A stretch of 38,895 bases of DNA from NCBI GenBank assembly GCA_900550395.1, contig URSD01000026.1:1-38895 (forward strand). The letters are read 5' to 3'. Within the stretch, counting starts at the first letter, position 1. Each line of letters starts with the position of its first letter. The notes under the pieces are model-generated. The model was not told where the DNA came from and made no database searches. It saw only the letters and a program-made list of their open reading frames with translations. Both the position numbers and the translations under genes were made by a program. Below, piece after piece: positions 23,498 to 32,123 of this stretch. The DNA is from an uncultured Porphyromonadaceae bacterium. Its GTDB lineage: Bacteria; Bacteroidota; Bacteroidia; Bacteroidales; Muribaculaceae.

Positions 23498-25785
23498 TTT
23501 TCTCCGTAGCCGTAGGAACGGCGTGCCGGAGCGCCGTTTACGGCTATCGACAACTTTTTCAGTCGTTTTTGCTCGTTGATTTCATCGGCCAGACGCAGCT
23601 CGGTCAGCGACGTACGGTTCAGACGTATAACGAATATGCTGGCGTCGGCGATGCGGTCGAGCGAGAAAGTATCGCTGACGCGGCCGACGGGTGCGGTATC
23701 CACAATGATGAAATCGTAGAGTCCGCGCAACTGTTGCATCAGCGCGTCGAGGCGTGGCGATGTGAGCAGCTCCGAGGGATTCGGCGGCACGGGACCTGCC
23801 ACAATAACATCGAGGCCTTCGGTTCCCGGCACATGTTCTATGAGCTGCGACACCTTTATCTCCGCGTTCGACAGATACTGCGTGAGGCCGAAGCGCGGGT
23901 CGAGGTCAAGATACTGGGCGAGACGTGGCTTGCGCACGTCCATGCCTATGATCAGCACCTTCTTGCCCATAATCGCCAGCGATGCGGCAAGATTGACTGC
24001 AACGAAGCTCTTGCCGTCGCCCGGCACAGCCGAGGTGACGAGCACGACCTTCTCCAGCGGAGGCGTGATGACGAAGAGAAGGTTGCTGCGCATCAGGCGG
24101 AACAGCTCGGCCGTGCTGCTGGTCTCGGCCTTATCCACAACAAGATGTTTGCCCGAACGTGATATGCTTATTTCTCCAAGGATAGGCACGTCGGTCGCGT
24201 TCTCCACGTCGGCGCGGGTCTCCGCACGGTTGAGGATGAGACGGCGCAGATACAGCGCCACAGGAGGCATGCACATACCAAGTATAAGACATATGAGCAA
24301 TATCGACATCCTGCCCATACCCAGAGGACGCCTGAGGGTGTAGGCCTCGTCCACTACCATACCTTTAGGAGTGGCGTTGGCCAGCATTATCGCAGTCTCT
24401 TCCTGACGCTGAAGCAAATAGAGATAAATCTCCTGCTTGATTTTACGCTGTCGCTCCTTATCGATGAACGCACGCTCCTGAGCCGGCACATTTCCCAGAC
24501 GTCCCATGGTGCCGCCGAGTTTGGAGCGCAGGTCGCGCACGGAAGCCTCGCCGGCCATGTAGACGCGGCGCAGGGAGGTGGCGACGTTCTCACGCATGGC
24601 GTCAATCTGCTGGTCGAGACGCTTAAGGGCCACATTGCCGGCCTTGGCGTTGGATGCGAGCTGCATGCGGCGGAGCACCAGCTCGTTGTACTTGCCGATG
24701 GCCTCTTGCAGACCGTCGTTTTTGATAGCGGGTGCCGGAATCAGTTCGTAGGCATTGCCGGGATCGCGCACGTAGTCGGCTGTCATTTTCAGCACCTGGT
24801 TCTCCACTTCGGCCCTTATGAGTTCCTCCTCTATCTTGCCGCGCTTCTCAGTCTGATAGACGGCTTCGGCCTCAACATCAATGATGCCCTGCTCCTGCTT
24901 GTATTTCTGGATGTCGATTTCGGCCGAGCCGAGGTCTCCCTCAAGCAGCGCAAGGCGCTCGTTCAGGAAGTCGCGCGTCTTCATGGCCTGGAGGTTTTTC
25001 TCCTCGATGCCGCGTATGTTGTATTGCCGCACCATCTCGTTGAGCAGACGCTCTCCCTGTGCGGGATACGGCGTGTTGATACCCAGCGAGATCACATTGG
25101 CGCGCTTGCTGGCGATTTCCACACTGAGGTTTTCGGCCAGTTCCTCCGCGGCGGCATGATCGCCGGAGAGCGTGACTACGGTAGTCACGCCGTCCTCGCG
25201 TGGGAATGCATCGGTGGGCCTTACGGTAAATTTCCCGAAAGGAGTGTCGAAAGTGTGCGGCAGCTTCACTTTCTCGTTCTTGAACAGCTTCTTGCCGTCG
25301 GCGCTGAAAGTGACCTCTGCGCTGCGGTCGGGCCGTGCCTTGACCTTGAACGCGAGCGACGTCTTGAGCGTATCGAACATTTCTGCCGGGGCGTCCACCT
25401 CGACAGGAAAATTCTCGAATTCCTCGACAGCCCGCATGAAGCCCAGACGTACGAAGTGGCGGCAGTTGAGGCCCATCTCGCGCACAGTCTTACGGTAGAT
25501 GGAATGGGCCGACAGCACGTAGTATTCATCGTCGACGGAGCCCTTGGCCCCGAACAGGCTGCCGAGAGCCGCCATGCCGGAACCGCCCGCGGCGTTGAGG
25601 GGTGAATCATCCTTCTGCGCTATGAGCACGGTAGCCCGCACGGCGTACTGCGTCTTCTTAATGCGCGTGTACATTATGCCGATGCCGAGAAAGAACACCA
25701 GCGAAACAACAAACCAGGGCCAGTGGCGCAGATAGTCACCCAGAAGACCCTTCACATCTATAAATTCCGAATTTTTCTTTGCCAT
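23494..25785 (-). CDS. Wzc-like polysaccharide co-polymerase with BY-kinase domain
   Basis: A 763-residue fusion of a chain-length (Wzz/GNVR) part and a bacterial tyrosine kinase. The first membrane segment is at about 22-38; a long periplasmic, partly coiled-coil region follows, then a second membrane segment (GRMSILLICLILGMCMPP). The cytoplasmic kinase has Walker A PGDGKS (K592), Walker A' LIIGMDVRKP (D616) and Walker B DFIIVDTAP (D696). The C-terminal tail is short, with only Y758 and Y760 (SYGYGEK) as autophosphorylation candidates. It controls polymer length and export with the Wza-like lipoprotein encoded seven bases upstream. Confidence 0.95.
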   Translation of the reverse strand: MAKKNSEFIDVKGLLGDYLRHWPWFVVSLVFFLGIGIMYTRIKKTQYAVRATVLIAQKDDSPLNAAGGSGMAALGSLFGAKGSVDDEYYVLSAHSIYRKTVREMGLNCRHFVRLGFMRAVEEFENFPVEVDAPAEMFDTLKTSLAFKVKARPDRSAEVTFSADGKKLFKNEKVKLPHTFDTPFGKFTVRPTDAFPREDGVTTVVTLSGDHAAAEELAENLSVEIASKRANVISLGINTPYPAQGERLLNEMVRQYNIRGIEEKNLQAMKTRDFLNERLALLEGDLGSAEIDIQKYKQEQGIIDVEAEAVYQTEKRGKIEEELIRAEVENQVLKMTADYVRDPGNAYELIPAPAIKNDGLQEAIGKYNELVLRRMQLASNAKAGNVALKRLDQQIDAMRENVATSLRRVYMAGEASVRDLRSKLGGTMGRLGNVPAQERAFIDKERQRKIKQEIYLYLLQRQEETAIMLANATPKGMVVDEAYTLRRPLGMGRMSILLICLILGMCMPPVALYLRRLILNRAETRADVENATDVPILGEISISRSGKHLVVDKAETSSTAELFRLMRSNLLFVITPPLEKVVLVTSAVPGDGKSFVAVNLAASLAIMGKKVLIIGMDVRKPRLAQYLDLDPRFGLTQYLSNAEIKVSQLIEHVPGTEGLDVIVAGPVPPNPSELLTSPRLDALMQQLRGLYDFIIVDTAPVGRVSDTFSLDRIADASIFVIRLNRTSLTELRLADEINEQKRLKKLSIAVNGAPARRSYGYGEK

Positions 25786-25792
25786 GGCACAA

Positions 25793-26629
25793 TTACTTGA
25801 TGGCGAGCGCGATGACGAGAGAAGCCACCACGGATGAAGCGCTGACGACAGTAGATATGACCGACAGCTTGTATGCGTTGTTCTGGTTGTACTTGGAGTT
25901 GTCCTGCCGCACCTTGTTGGGCTCTACGTAGACGTAGTCGTTCTGCTGCATATAGAAATACGGCGACGACAGCACGTCGGTGGAGTTGAGGTTCAGACGA
26001 TGGTAGACACGCTTGCCGTTCTCCTCGCGGATGAGCAGCACATTGCTGCGTTCGCCGTAGGGAGTCAGGTCGCCGGCATCGCCAAGCGCGTCAAGCACGC
26101 TGTAACGGTTGCGGTTGACGCGTATCTTACCCGGCTTCAGCACCTCGCCGGCCACCACGACATCGAAGTTGGCGATGCGCACGGTCACGATCGGTTTCTC
26201 GAGATATTCCGACAGGCGCTTGGTGAGCAGTTTCTGAAGCTGCTCCACGTCCATACCGGCCACATGCAGGCGTCCCACCTCCGGGAATACGATGTATCCG
26301 TCGGTGTCGACATTATATGTCTGCAACTGCGTGCCTGTCGACATCGAGGACAGCGAGCCGCGCGTATAGTCGGTGGAGCCGGCCACATTCACATTGCCGG
26401 GATTGTAGAACGGCAGATTGAATGGAGCTGCAGCGTTAGGGTCGACGGAATTTACAGTAATGAGCAATTCGTCGTCCGGCTTGATTTTGGTGAGGTAATC
26501 GCCCGCCTCCACACCTTCGGCAGACATGGTTTCAATATCGGAGAAATACGGCAGGGCGGCCTTATTTGTCGCGCACGACGACAACAGCACAGCACCTACC
26601 AGCATGAATGACAGTACAGTACGATTCAT
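25793..26629 (-). CDS. Wza-like polysaccharide export lipoprotein
   Basis: A 278-residue outer membrane export protein. The lipoprotein signal ends in LLSSC (C19). A Poly_export domain follows (IKPDDELLITVNS to IVFPEVGRLHVAGM...VTVRIANFDVVVAGEV), then a SLBB-like part (GKIRVNRNRYSVLDALGDAGDLTPYGERSNVLLIRE). The C-terminal hydrophobic helix (about 257-278) probably forms the outer-membrane pore, as in Wza. It is the first gene of the exopolysaccharide operon. The 81 bases before it carry only a weak TAATTTCG box on the minus strand, so the operon may be co-transcribed with the regulator gene upstream. Confidence 0.95.
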   Translation of the reverse strand: MNRTVLSFMLVGAVLLSSCATNKAALPYFSDIETMSAEGVEAGDYLTKIKPDDELLITVNSVDPNAAAPFNLPFYNPGNVNVAGSTDYTRGSLSSMSTGTQLQTYNVDTDGYIVFPEVGRLHVAGMDVEQLQKLLTKRLSEYLEKPIVTVRIANFDVVVAGEVLKPGKIRVNRNRYSVLDALGDAGDLTPYGERSNVLLIREENGKRVYHRLNLNSTDVLSSPYFYMQQNDYVYVEPNKVRQDNSKYNQNNAYKLSVISTVVSASSVVASLVIALAIK

Positions 26630-26710
26630 TCCTTGGAGATAGATTTCAGTATACTACTCTACTAACGGAACCTGCACACATTTATTGTGCGCCACAGCGA
26701 AATTACAGCC

Positions 26711-28264
26711 TCAGCCGCGGCGGGCAGTCAGGAATTCGTCAAGGCTGACGCTGTCGCCGAGGGCGAACTTGCGGCGCAGCCGGTAGCGCGCACTGTTGAC
26801 GCTGGCACGCGATATGCCCATGTATACCGACACTTCCTCCGTGGTATGGCGCAGATACAGGAGCATGCACAGCAGCTCGTCGTTGGCTGTAAGCTGCGGA
26901 TACTCCCCGCGCAGCTCGGATATAAAGTTAGGATACAGCACATTGAACGCACGCCGGAAGCGTCCCTGCGCCTCACCGATAATCAGCTGTGGAGTAGAAA
27001 GAATCTCTACATTGCCGTTAATCCTCGCCGACAGGTTCGCCTCCAGCGACTGCACCCGGTCGAGCACGTCGGCATGTGAGTCGCTCAATGCCTTTATTTC
27101 GCATTCCTGCTGCATGTTTTGTCTTGCCGTACGCCGGTAGCGGCGCACCAGGGCAATCATGACAATTGCAAGGATTATGGCTGCGAGCACCGATATGGCT
27201 ACGACCATTCGCGCCTCGCGGCGTTCCGACAGCAACTGACGCCTGAGCTGCTCGTTTCTGGCTTTCTGCACTTCGCTGCGGAATCTGACCGAGGCACCTA
27301 TGGCGTTGGCGTCGGAGCGCGCACGGAACACAGAATCGCGCACAGCGTCATATTCCGGAAACACATCGCCCACCTTGTCCCACATGCGCAGCCGCGCATA
27401 CTCCTCCATAAGGGCATTGAGCGCATAGCTCAGCATCTCGATGTCATCCTGTTCGCGGAATTCACCGAGCATCTTTTCCATCATGCCGAGGCCTTTCTCA
27501 TGCCGTCCCAGCAGACTGTAGCCCAGACCGAGGGAGAAATAGTGCGCGGCCGAGTCGGCACCCTCGTAACGCAGGGAGTTCTCAAGCATCGCAACTGCAC
27601 GGCGCACCGAGTCAGGCCTGTCCTTGTAGGTCTCCAGCATGAAATACGCCTTTTCTCCGTTTGCACGGGCACGCAGCATGTCCTTGTCGGCATTCGTGCG
27701 ATAACGGTCTATGGCGTCGATAGCCATGTCATAGCAGCGCATTGCGTCGGCCACGCGTCCCTCCGACTGGTAGAACACCGACCTGAACTTATATATATCG
27801 CTCAGCATGATACCGCCCTGCCGCCGGCTCTCGGCCAGCGCGCTGTCGCTGTACTCATAAGCCTCGTCCATGAGACCCAGCTGACCGTACAGCAGACTCA
27901 GGTCGCCGAAAAACTGGATAGTACCTTCTCCTCTCGGACGCTCTGGATGGCTCCGCAGGGAGTCCGAAGCCTCGAGATAGAAGTTCAGGGCGTCGCCATA
28001 CTCACCTATAATATAATAAAAGAAACCCATCTGCTCGAGCACGGCCACTGGATCGTCGGCCGACTGTCCCCGGCGCATCTGCTCAACGGCACGCTGCTGC
28101 ACGGGGATGAAGGAGTCGGCCGGCATTCCGTCGTTGTGCAGTTTCCACGCAAGATTTGTCAGCGAGCTGTCTCTCCCGGATGTTACAGAAGATTCGTGCG
28201 ACGCACCCCCTCCGCATGAGAGAAGAATGACAGATGCAATGGCTGAAAGTGATATGTTTCGCAT
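26711..28264 (-). CDS. Membrane-bound TPR regulator with C-terminal helix-turn-helix
   Basis: A 517-residue one-component regulator. The start is 28264 (MRNISLSAIASVILLSCGGG), giving a signal with lipobox LLSC (C17). A helical repeat region of TPR type (about 40-340) would be periplasmic. A membrane helix at about 353-375 is followed by a basic RRYRR and a coiled coil. The last 60 residues (LTANDELLCMLLYLRHTTEEVSVYMGISRASVNSARYRLRRKF) form a LuxR-like DNA-binding domain. Such proteins are common in Bacteroidota; targets are usually nearby operons. It is divergent from the fimbrial operon and 81 bases upstream of the exopolysaccharide operon on the same strand. Confidence 0.88.
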   Translation of the reverse strand: MRNISLSAIASVILLSCGGGASHESSVTSGRDSSLTNLAWKLHNDGMPADSFIPVQQRAVEQMRRGQSADDPVAVLEQMGFFYYIIGEYGDALNFYLEASDSLRSHPERPRGEGTIQFFGDLSLLYGQLGLMDEAYEYSDSALAESRRQGGIMLSDIYKFRSVFYQSEGRVADAMRCYDMAIDAIDRYRTNADKDMLRARANGEKAYFMLETYKDRPDSVRRAVAMLENSLRYEGADSAAHYFSLGLGYSLLGRHEKGLGMMEKMLGEFREQDDIEMLSYALNALMEEYARLRMWDKVGDVFPEYDAVRDSVFRARSDANAIGASVRFRSEVQKARNEQLRRQLLSERREARMVVAISVLAAIILAIVMIALVRRYRRTARQNMQQECEIKALSDSHADVLDRVQSLEANLSARINGNVEILSTPQLIIGEAQGRFRRAFNVLYPNFISELRGEYPQLTANDELLCMLLYLRHTTEEVSVYMGISRASVNSARYRLRRKFALGDSVSLDEFLTARRG

Positions 28265-28283
28265 GGCATTTTCTATTTTCCTG

Positions 28284-28291
28284 CAAATATA
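28284..28291 (-). promoter_or_regulatory. Regulator gene -7 box
   Basis: TATATTTG on the minus strand matches TAnnTTTG, 19 bases before the start at 28264. A TTTG exists upstream (28304-28307) but only 12 bases away, so the -33 element is unclear. Confidence 0.55.
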
Positions 28292-28372
28292 ATCAATTGT
28301 TAACAAAGATTTTACCCCCCCATCAATTTGCCACAAAAAGCGCCACAAATCTATCGTTCATCTATTGCATCT

Positions 28373-28405
28373 ATTGCGCATATAGCATAACATTTTATAC
28401 CTTTG
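28373..28405 (+). promoter_or_regulatory. Fimbrial operon promoter
   Basis: ATTG (28373-28376), 21 bases, TACCTTTG (28398-28405). The -7 box is a full match. A leader of about 50 bases precedes the ATG at 28465. The tandem tctattgca-like repeats at 28361-28379 overlap the -33 region and could be a binding site. Confidence 0.7.
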
Positions 28406-28464
28406 CACCGCAAACAAACGAACGCGGCCATTCCCGCACCCAATCATTCCATATTTCCCACACA

Positions 28465-29043
28465 ATGCTGAAACCACTCGTCACCTGCATAATGTTGTCA
28501 TGTGCCGTCCTCGCCGGCACCGCACAGCGCATGGCCGTAAAGACCAATCTGCTTTACGATGCTGTGGCCTCCCCCAATATAGGCGTTGAAGCCGGAGTGG
28601 CACCACGATGGACAGTCGAGTTGTCAGGCAACTTCAACAACTGGGCTGTCAACCGCCACCTCTGGAAGCACTGGTTCGTGCAGCCCGAGGCGCGCTACTG
28701 GCTGTGCGAGCGTTTCGCCGGCCACTTCTTCGGCGCACATGCCATAGCCGGAGAATACAACTTCGGCAACATGAAAAATAGCTTCAAGATGCTCGGCAGC
28801 GACTTCAGCGGCCTCTCCGACAAGCGCTATCAGGGCTGGGCGGCAGGAATGGGCCTTGCCTACGGCTACTCATGGATTCTCAATCGCCATCTCAACCTTG
28901 AGGCAGAAATAGGTCTGGGATGGATCTACACACGCTACGACGTCTATCCCTGCGCAAACTGCGGCACACGCCTTGAGCGAAACAAGGCACACAACTACGT
29001 CGGTCCCACCAAGGCCGCTGTCAACCTCATCTACACTTTCTGA
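28465..29043 (+). CDS. DUF3575 family outer-membrane protein
   Basis: A 192-residue exported protein: signal MLKPLVTCIMLSCAVLAGTAQR, then a beta-rich domain with AVKTNLLYDAVASPNIGVEAGVAPRWTVELSGNFN and W...YGYSWILNRHLNLEAEIGLGWIYTRYD. This is the DUF3575 family, probably a small outer-membrane beta barrel, frequent at the head of Bacteroidales Mfa-type fimbrial operons. The start at 28465 is chosen because the signal peptide begins there; the frame upstream is untranslated leader. It is first of seven genes. Confidence 0.9.
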   Translation: MLKPLVTCIMLSCAVLAGTAQRMAVKTNLLYDAVASPNIGVEAGVAPRWTVELSGNFNNWAVNRHLWKHWFVQPEARYWLCERFAGHFFGAHAIAGEYNFGNMKNSFKMLGSDFSGLSDKRYQGWAAGMGLAYGYSWILNRHLNLEAEIGLGWIYTRYDVYPCANCGTRLERNKAHNYVGPTKAAVNLIYTF

Positions 29044-29045
29044 AT

Positions 29046-30407
29046 ATGAAACAGATATTCCTATTCATAATATCGGCTGCATGTGCCCTGTCCGCAGGCG
29101 CACAGGCGCTGCCCGCACTCGGCATCAGCACCATGGCTGTGACCGCCGACACCTCTGAGGTGACACTGCGCATGACCGTCGACCCGGCAGCCCTGAGGCC
29201 CGGCGGCGACGGGGAGTTTATCATCACTCCCGTACTCCGCAGTGCCGACGGCGCATCGGCCGACACACTCCCCGCAGTAGTCGTGGCCGGACGCACCCGC
29301 TACTTCCGCGACCTCCGCAATCCCTCGGCCGTCCCCGCCGGAGCACGCCTGCTGCGCGCCGGAAGCCGCGAGACCCACACCTATTACGCCGCCGTGCCAT
29401 TCTCCGAGACCATGCGCGCCAGCCGTCTCGACCTCGATGTGCGCCGGCGCGGATGCTGCGGCAGCACCGACACCCTCGCATCCACGCCCATAGCCGCCCT
29501 CGACCTGCAGGAGCAGCCGTTCTCGGCTCCGGAATTCGTGACTGACGTGCCCGTCGTGGCCGACGGCAAGACCGTCGAGCTGCACGGTTCCGCGCTGGTG
29601 AACTTCCGCGTCAACCGCACCGAAATCGACCCCGTGTACATGAACAACCCGGCCGAACTGGCTAAAATCATCGGCACAATCAGTCAGGCCCGCGAGATAC
29701 CGGACGCCACCATAACGAGCATCACCATCCACGGCTTCGCTTCCCCCGAAGGCCGCTGGGACAACAACGTGCGCCTCGCCAAAGGACGCACCGAGACCCT
29801 CAAAGAGTACGTCAGGGGCCACTTCGGGCTCCCAGACTCCATTTTCGCCACCGCCTATACCCCTGAGGACTGGGGCGGCCTGCGCGACACCGTCGCCGTG
29901 CTCCAGCTCCCCGACAAGGAAGGACTGCTGGACATCATCAACAGCGACCTGGAGCCCGACGAGCGCGACAACACCCTGCGCAAAAAGTTTCCCGAGTCCT
30001 ACTCATGGCTGCGGGAACACATCTATCCCTCCCTGCGCCACAGCGACTACGCCGTGCGCTACACCATACGCCAGTACACCGACCTCGACGAGATACGCCG
30101 CGTGATGCTCGAGCGACCGGCCAACCTCAGCCTGCATGAGTTCTACCTCCTCGCCGCATCCTATCCCGCAGGCAGCGAGCAAAGGGCCGACGTGCTCAGG
30201 CGCGCCTCGCGCGTTCACCCCGACGCTCCCGAATCGGTCTACCTGCGCGGCATGGAGGCAGCCTCACGCCACGACTACGCCGCCGCCCGCAGCCTCTTCG
30301 AGCAGGCCCGCAAGGCAGGCATAGCCGAGGCCGCTGAGGCAATCGCCTCCCTCGACGCCATGCACAGCGCCAAAGGCGTGACCTACCTCACCACCGACAA
30401 GAAATAA
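29046..30407 (+). CDS. DUF3868 family fimbrial-locus protein with OmpA-like domain
   Basis: A 453-residue exported protein (signal MKQIFLFIISAACALSAGAQA). The N-terminal beta-rich part (about 20-190) matches the DUF3868 type; the middle (about 195-300) has an OmpA-like segment, ITSITIHGFASPEGRWDNNVRLAKGRTETLKEYV; the C-terminus is helical and TPR-like (ESVYLRGMEAASRHDYAAARSLFEQARKAG). In fimbrial loci this family accompanies DUF3575 and may help anchor or assemble the structure at the outer membrane. It lies two bases after the DUF3575 gene. Confidence 0.87.
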   Translation: MKQIFLFIISAACALSAGAQALPALGISTMAVTADTSEVTLRMTVDPAALRPGGDGEFIITPVLRSADGASADTLPAVVVAGRTRYFRDLRNPSAVPAGARLLRAGSRETHTYYAAVPFSETMRASRLDLDVRRRGCCGSTDTLASTPIAALDLQEQPFSAPEFVTDVPVVADGKTVELHGSALVNFRVNRTEIDPVYMNNPAELAKIIGTISQAREIPDATITSITIHGFASPEGRWDNNVRLAKGRTETLKEYVRGHFGLPDSIFATAYTPEDWGGLRDTVAVLQLPDKEGLLDIINSDLEPDERDNTLRKKFPESYSWLREHIYPSLRHSDYAVRYTIRQYTDLDEIRRVMLERPANLSLHEFYLLAASYPAGSEQRADVLRRASRVHPDAPESVYLRGMEAASRHDYAAARSLFEQARKAGIAEAAEAIASLDAMHSAKGVTYLTTDKK

Positions 30408-30440
30408 CAATCTAATTATAAACCATTCAATTATTGCCAA

Positions 30441-32123
30441 ATGAAACTTTTCAACAAACTCATGGCAGCGACGCTCATTCTGGGCATGGCTGCCTGCAGC
30501 AGCGATGACAACGGCGGCGGACAGGCTCCCGAAAAGCCGGGCAGCAACGACGTCATCTACTCCTCCATCGCATTCCGCATGCCGAAAAAGAAATCGCCCG
30601 CACGCTCCACAGAGAAGGATGGCGAAGAAGCAGGACAGACCTATGAGAACAACGTAGGCTCCATCCTCGTCGTGCTCGCCACCAAGGACACCGACAACAG
30701 CTACAAGTTCGTCACCTACGCCCTGAATGACGCGCCCCTGACCGACGCCGCTTCCTCCAAGCACACAATCGTGTTTCAGGACAAGGAAGCCCTCTACAAC
30801 CTCGCCGGCGAGACCGGCGACGGCGAGACCGTCTACGTGTTCGCTTACTGCAACCCCACCCTCGAGCTCCGCACCAAGGTGGCCGGCACACTCAACGCCA
30901 CATCCGGTGTCTACGAAGGCGGCATGGCCACCGGCGACACATTCACCGACCTGATCTGCGACACCAATATCGAGAACACCTGGAGCAAGAACGGCTTCCT
31001 CATGACAAGCATCGGCGAGGCCACAGGCGTACATAGCGTGAAGATGCCCTCCAAGGCCACGCTGCAGACCTACAACACCCCCGGCAACGCATTCCCCCTC
31101 GGCACGGTTGAGGTCATCCGCACAGCATGCCGCTTCGACTTCCGCGACGCTGCTCCCGAAGCCGACACCAAGCCCCTCACCTACACCGTCATCAACGAGG
31201 ACGTGACTCCCAAGGTTGCTGTGGCCGACGTCAAGCTCACCCGCGTGGCTATGTTCAACCTCCGCAACGAGTTCTACTACCTGCCCCGCACCAAGGCGAC
31301 CGCCGATGCCGCCGACATCACCCTCTGCCCCACATTCGACGGCATGGAGGATGGCTTCGTGATCTCCCCCGACGCCAACACCATCACCGAGAACCTGCCC
31401 GAAGTCATCGACCCCCTCAACCCCACCACATCCCTCAAGTGGGTCAGCCTCGAGGCTGTGCGCGGTCTTGACGAGGACAGCGACGACGGCTGGGGCGAAA
31501 GCGTGACTCCCGCCACCGACAAGGAAGGCTACCACATCTGGCGCTACGCCACCGAGAACACCACTGTTCCCGGCGCAGACCCCACTGCCGCCGCCACCAC
31601 CGGCTACGTCTTCGAGTCTGAGATCATCGCTCCCGAAGACTTCGGCAACATCGGCGAGAACGGCGAGAAGCTCGTGATGTACCTCTACAACAACAAGCTC
31701 TATCCCAGCGCAATGGCTATTGCCAAGGAAATAGAGAACGTGCCCGTAAGCACCCTCGCCACCGCATTCGAGAACGCATTCAACCTCACCAAGGATGCCA
31801 CCGGCAAGGTGACCGCCGCCGAGCCCAAGAGCGACGAAATCGTAGAGAACATGGGCTTCACCGCCTACAAGCCCAACACCGAAGGCAAGTATCTCGCTTA
31901 CTACTTCGCATTCAACAAGCACAACGACGACGAAGACGTCACCACCTACGGCGACATGGAATTCGCTACCGTCCGCAACAACGTGTACAAGCTCGCCGTC
32001 ACCTCCGTCAAGAAGTTCGGCACTTTCAAGCCCAACGAGGACGTAGAGGAATGGGACACCTATTTCACTCTCGACGTGAAAGTACGCAACTGGGTGGTTC
32101 GTATCAACAACCTTGAATTCTAA
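30441..32123 (+). CDS. Mfa1-like major fimbrial subunit
   Basis: A 560-residue lipoprotein precursor with signal ending GMAAC (C19), close in length to P. gingivalis Mfa1. It is made of two beta-rich domains with the C-terminal signature VEEWDTYFTLDVKVRNWVVRINNLEF, the W-x-V-x-N strand region of fimbrillins used in donor-strand polymerisation after protease cleavage. Codon use is strongly biased to C-ending codons and AAG, as expected of an abundant protein. It is separated by 33 bases from the DUF3868 gene and by none from the Mfa2-like gene. Confidence 0.92.
   Translation: MKLFNKLMAATLILGMAACSSDDNGGGQAPEKPGSNDVIYSSIAFRMPKKKSPARSTEKDGEEAGQTYENNVGSILVVLATKDTDNSYKFVTYALNDAPLTDAASSKHTIVFQDKEALYNLAGETGDGETVYVFAYCNPTLELRTKVAGTLNATSGVYEGGMATGDTFTDLICDTNIENTWSKNGFLMTSIGEATGVHSVKMPSKATLQTYNTPGNAFPLGTVEVIRTACRFDFRDAAPEADTKPLTYTVINEDVTPKVAVADVKLTRVAMFNLRNEFYYLPRTKATADAADITLCPTFDGMEDGFVISPDANTITENLPEVIDPLNPTTSLKWVSLEAVRGLDEDSDDGWGESVTPATDKEGYHIWRYATENTTVPGADPTAAATTGYVFESEIIAPEDFGNIGENGEKLVMYLYNNKLYPSAMAIAKEIENVPVSTLATAFENAFNLTKDATGKVTAAEPKSDEIVENMGFTAYKPNTEGKYLAYYFAFNKHNDDEDVTTYGDMEFATVRNNVYKLAVTSVKKFGTFKPNEDVEEWDTYFTLDVKVRNWVVRINNLEF

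Noticed and set aside
26630..26710. Invertible promoter in front of the exopolysaccharide operon, as at B. fragilis-type capsule loci
   Set aside because: No inverted repeat pair flanks this gap and no invertase gene is present in the window.
30264..31922. Long open frame on the minus strand opposite the major fimbrial subunit gene
   Set aside because: It is the shadow of a strongly biased, C-ending codon pattern on the plus strand; the peptide is Gly/Val/Glu-rich with no family resemblance.
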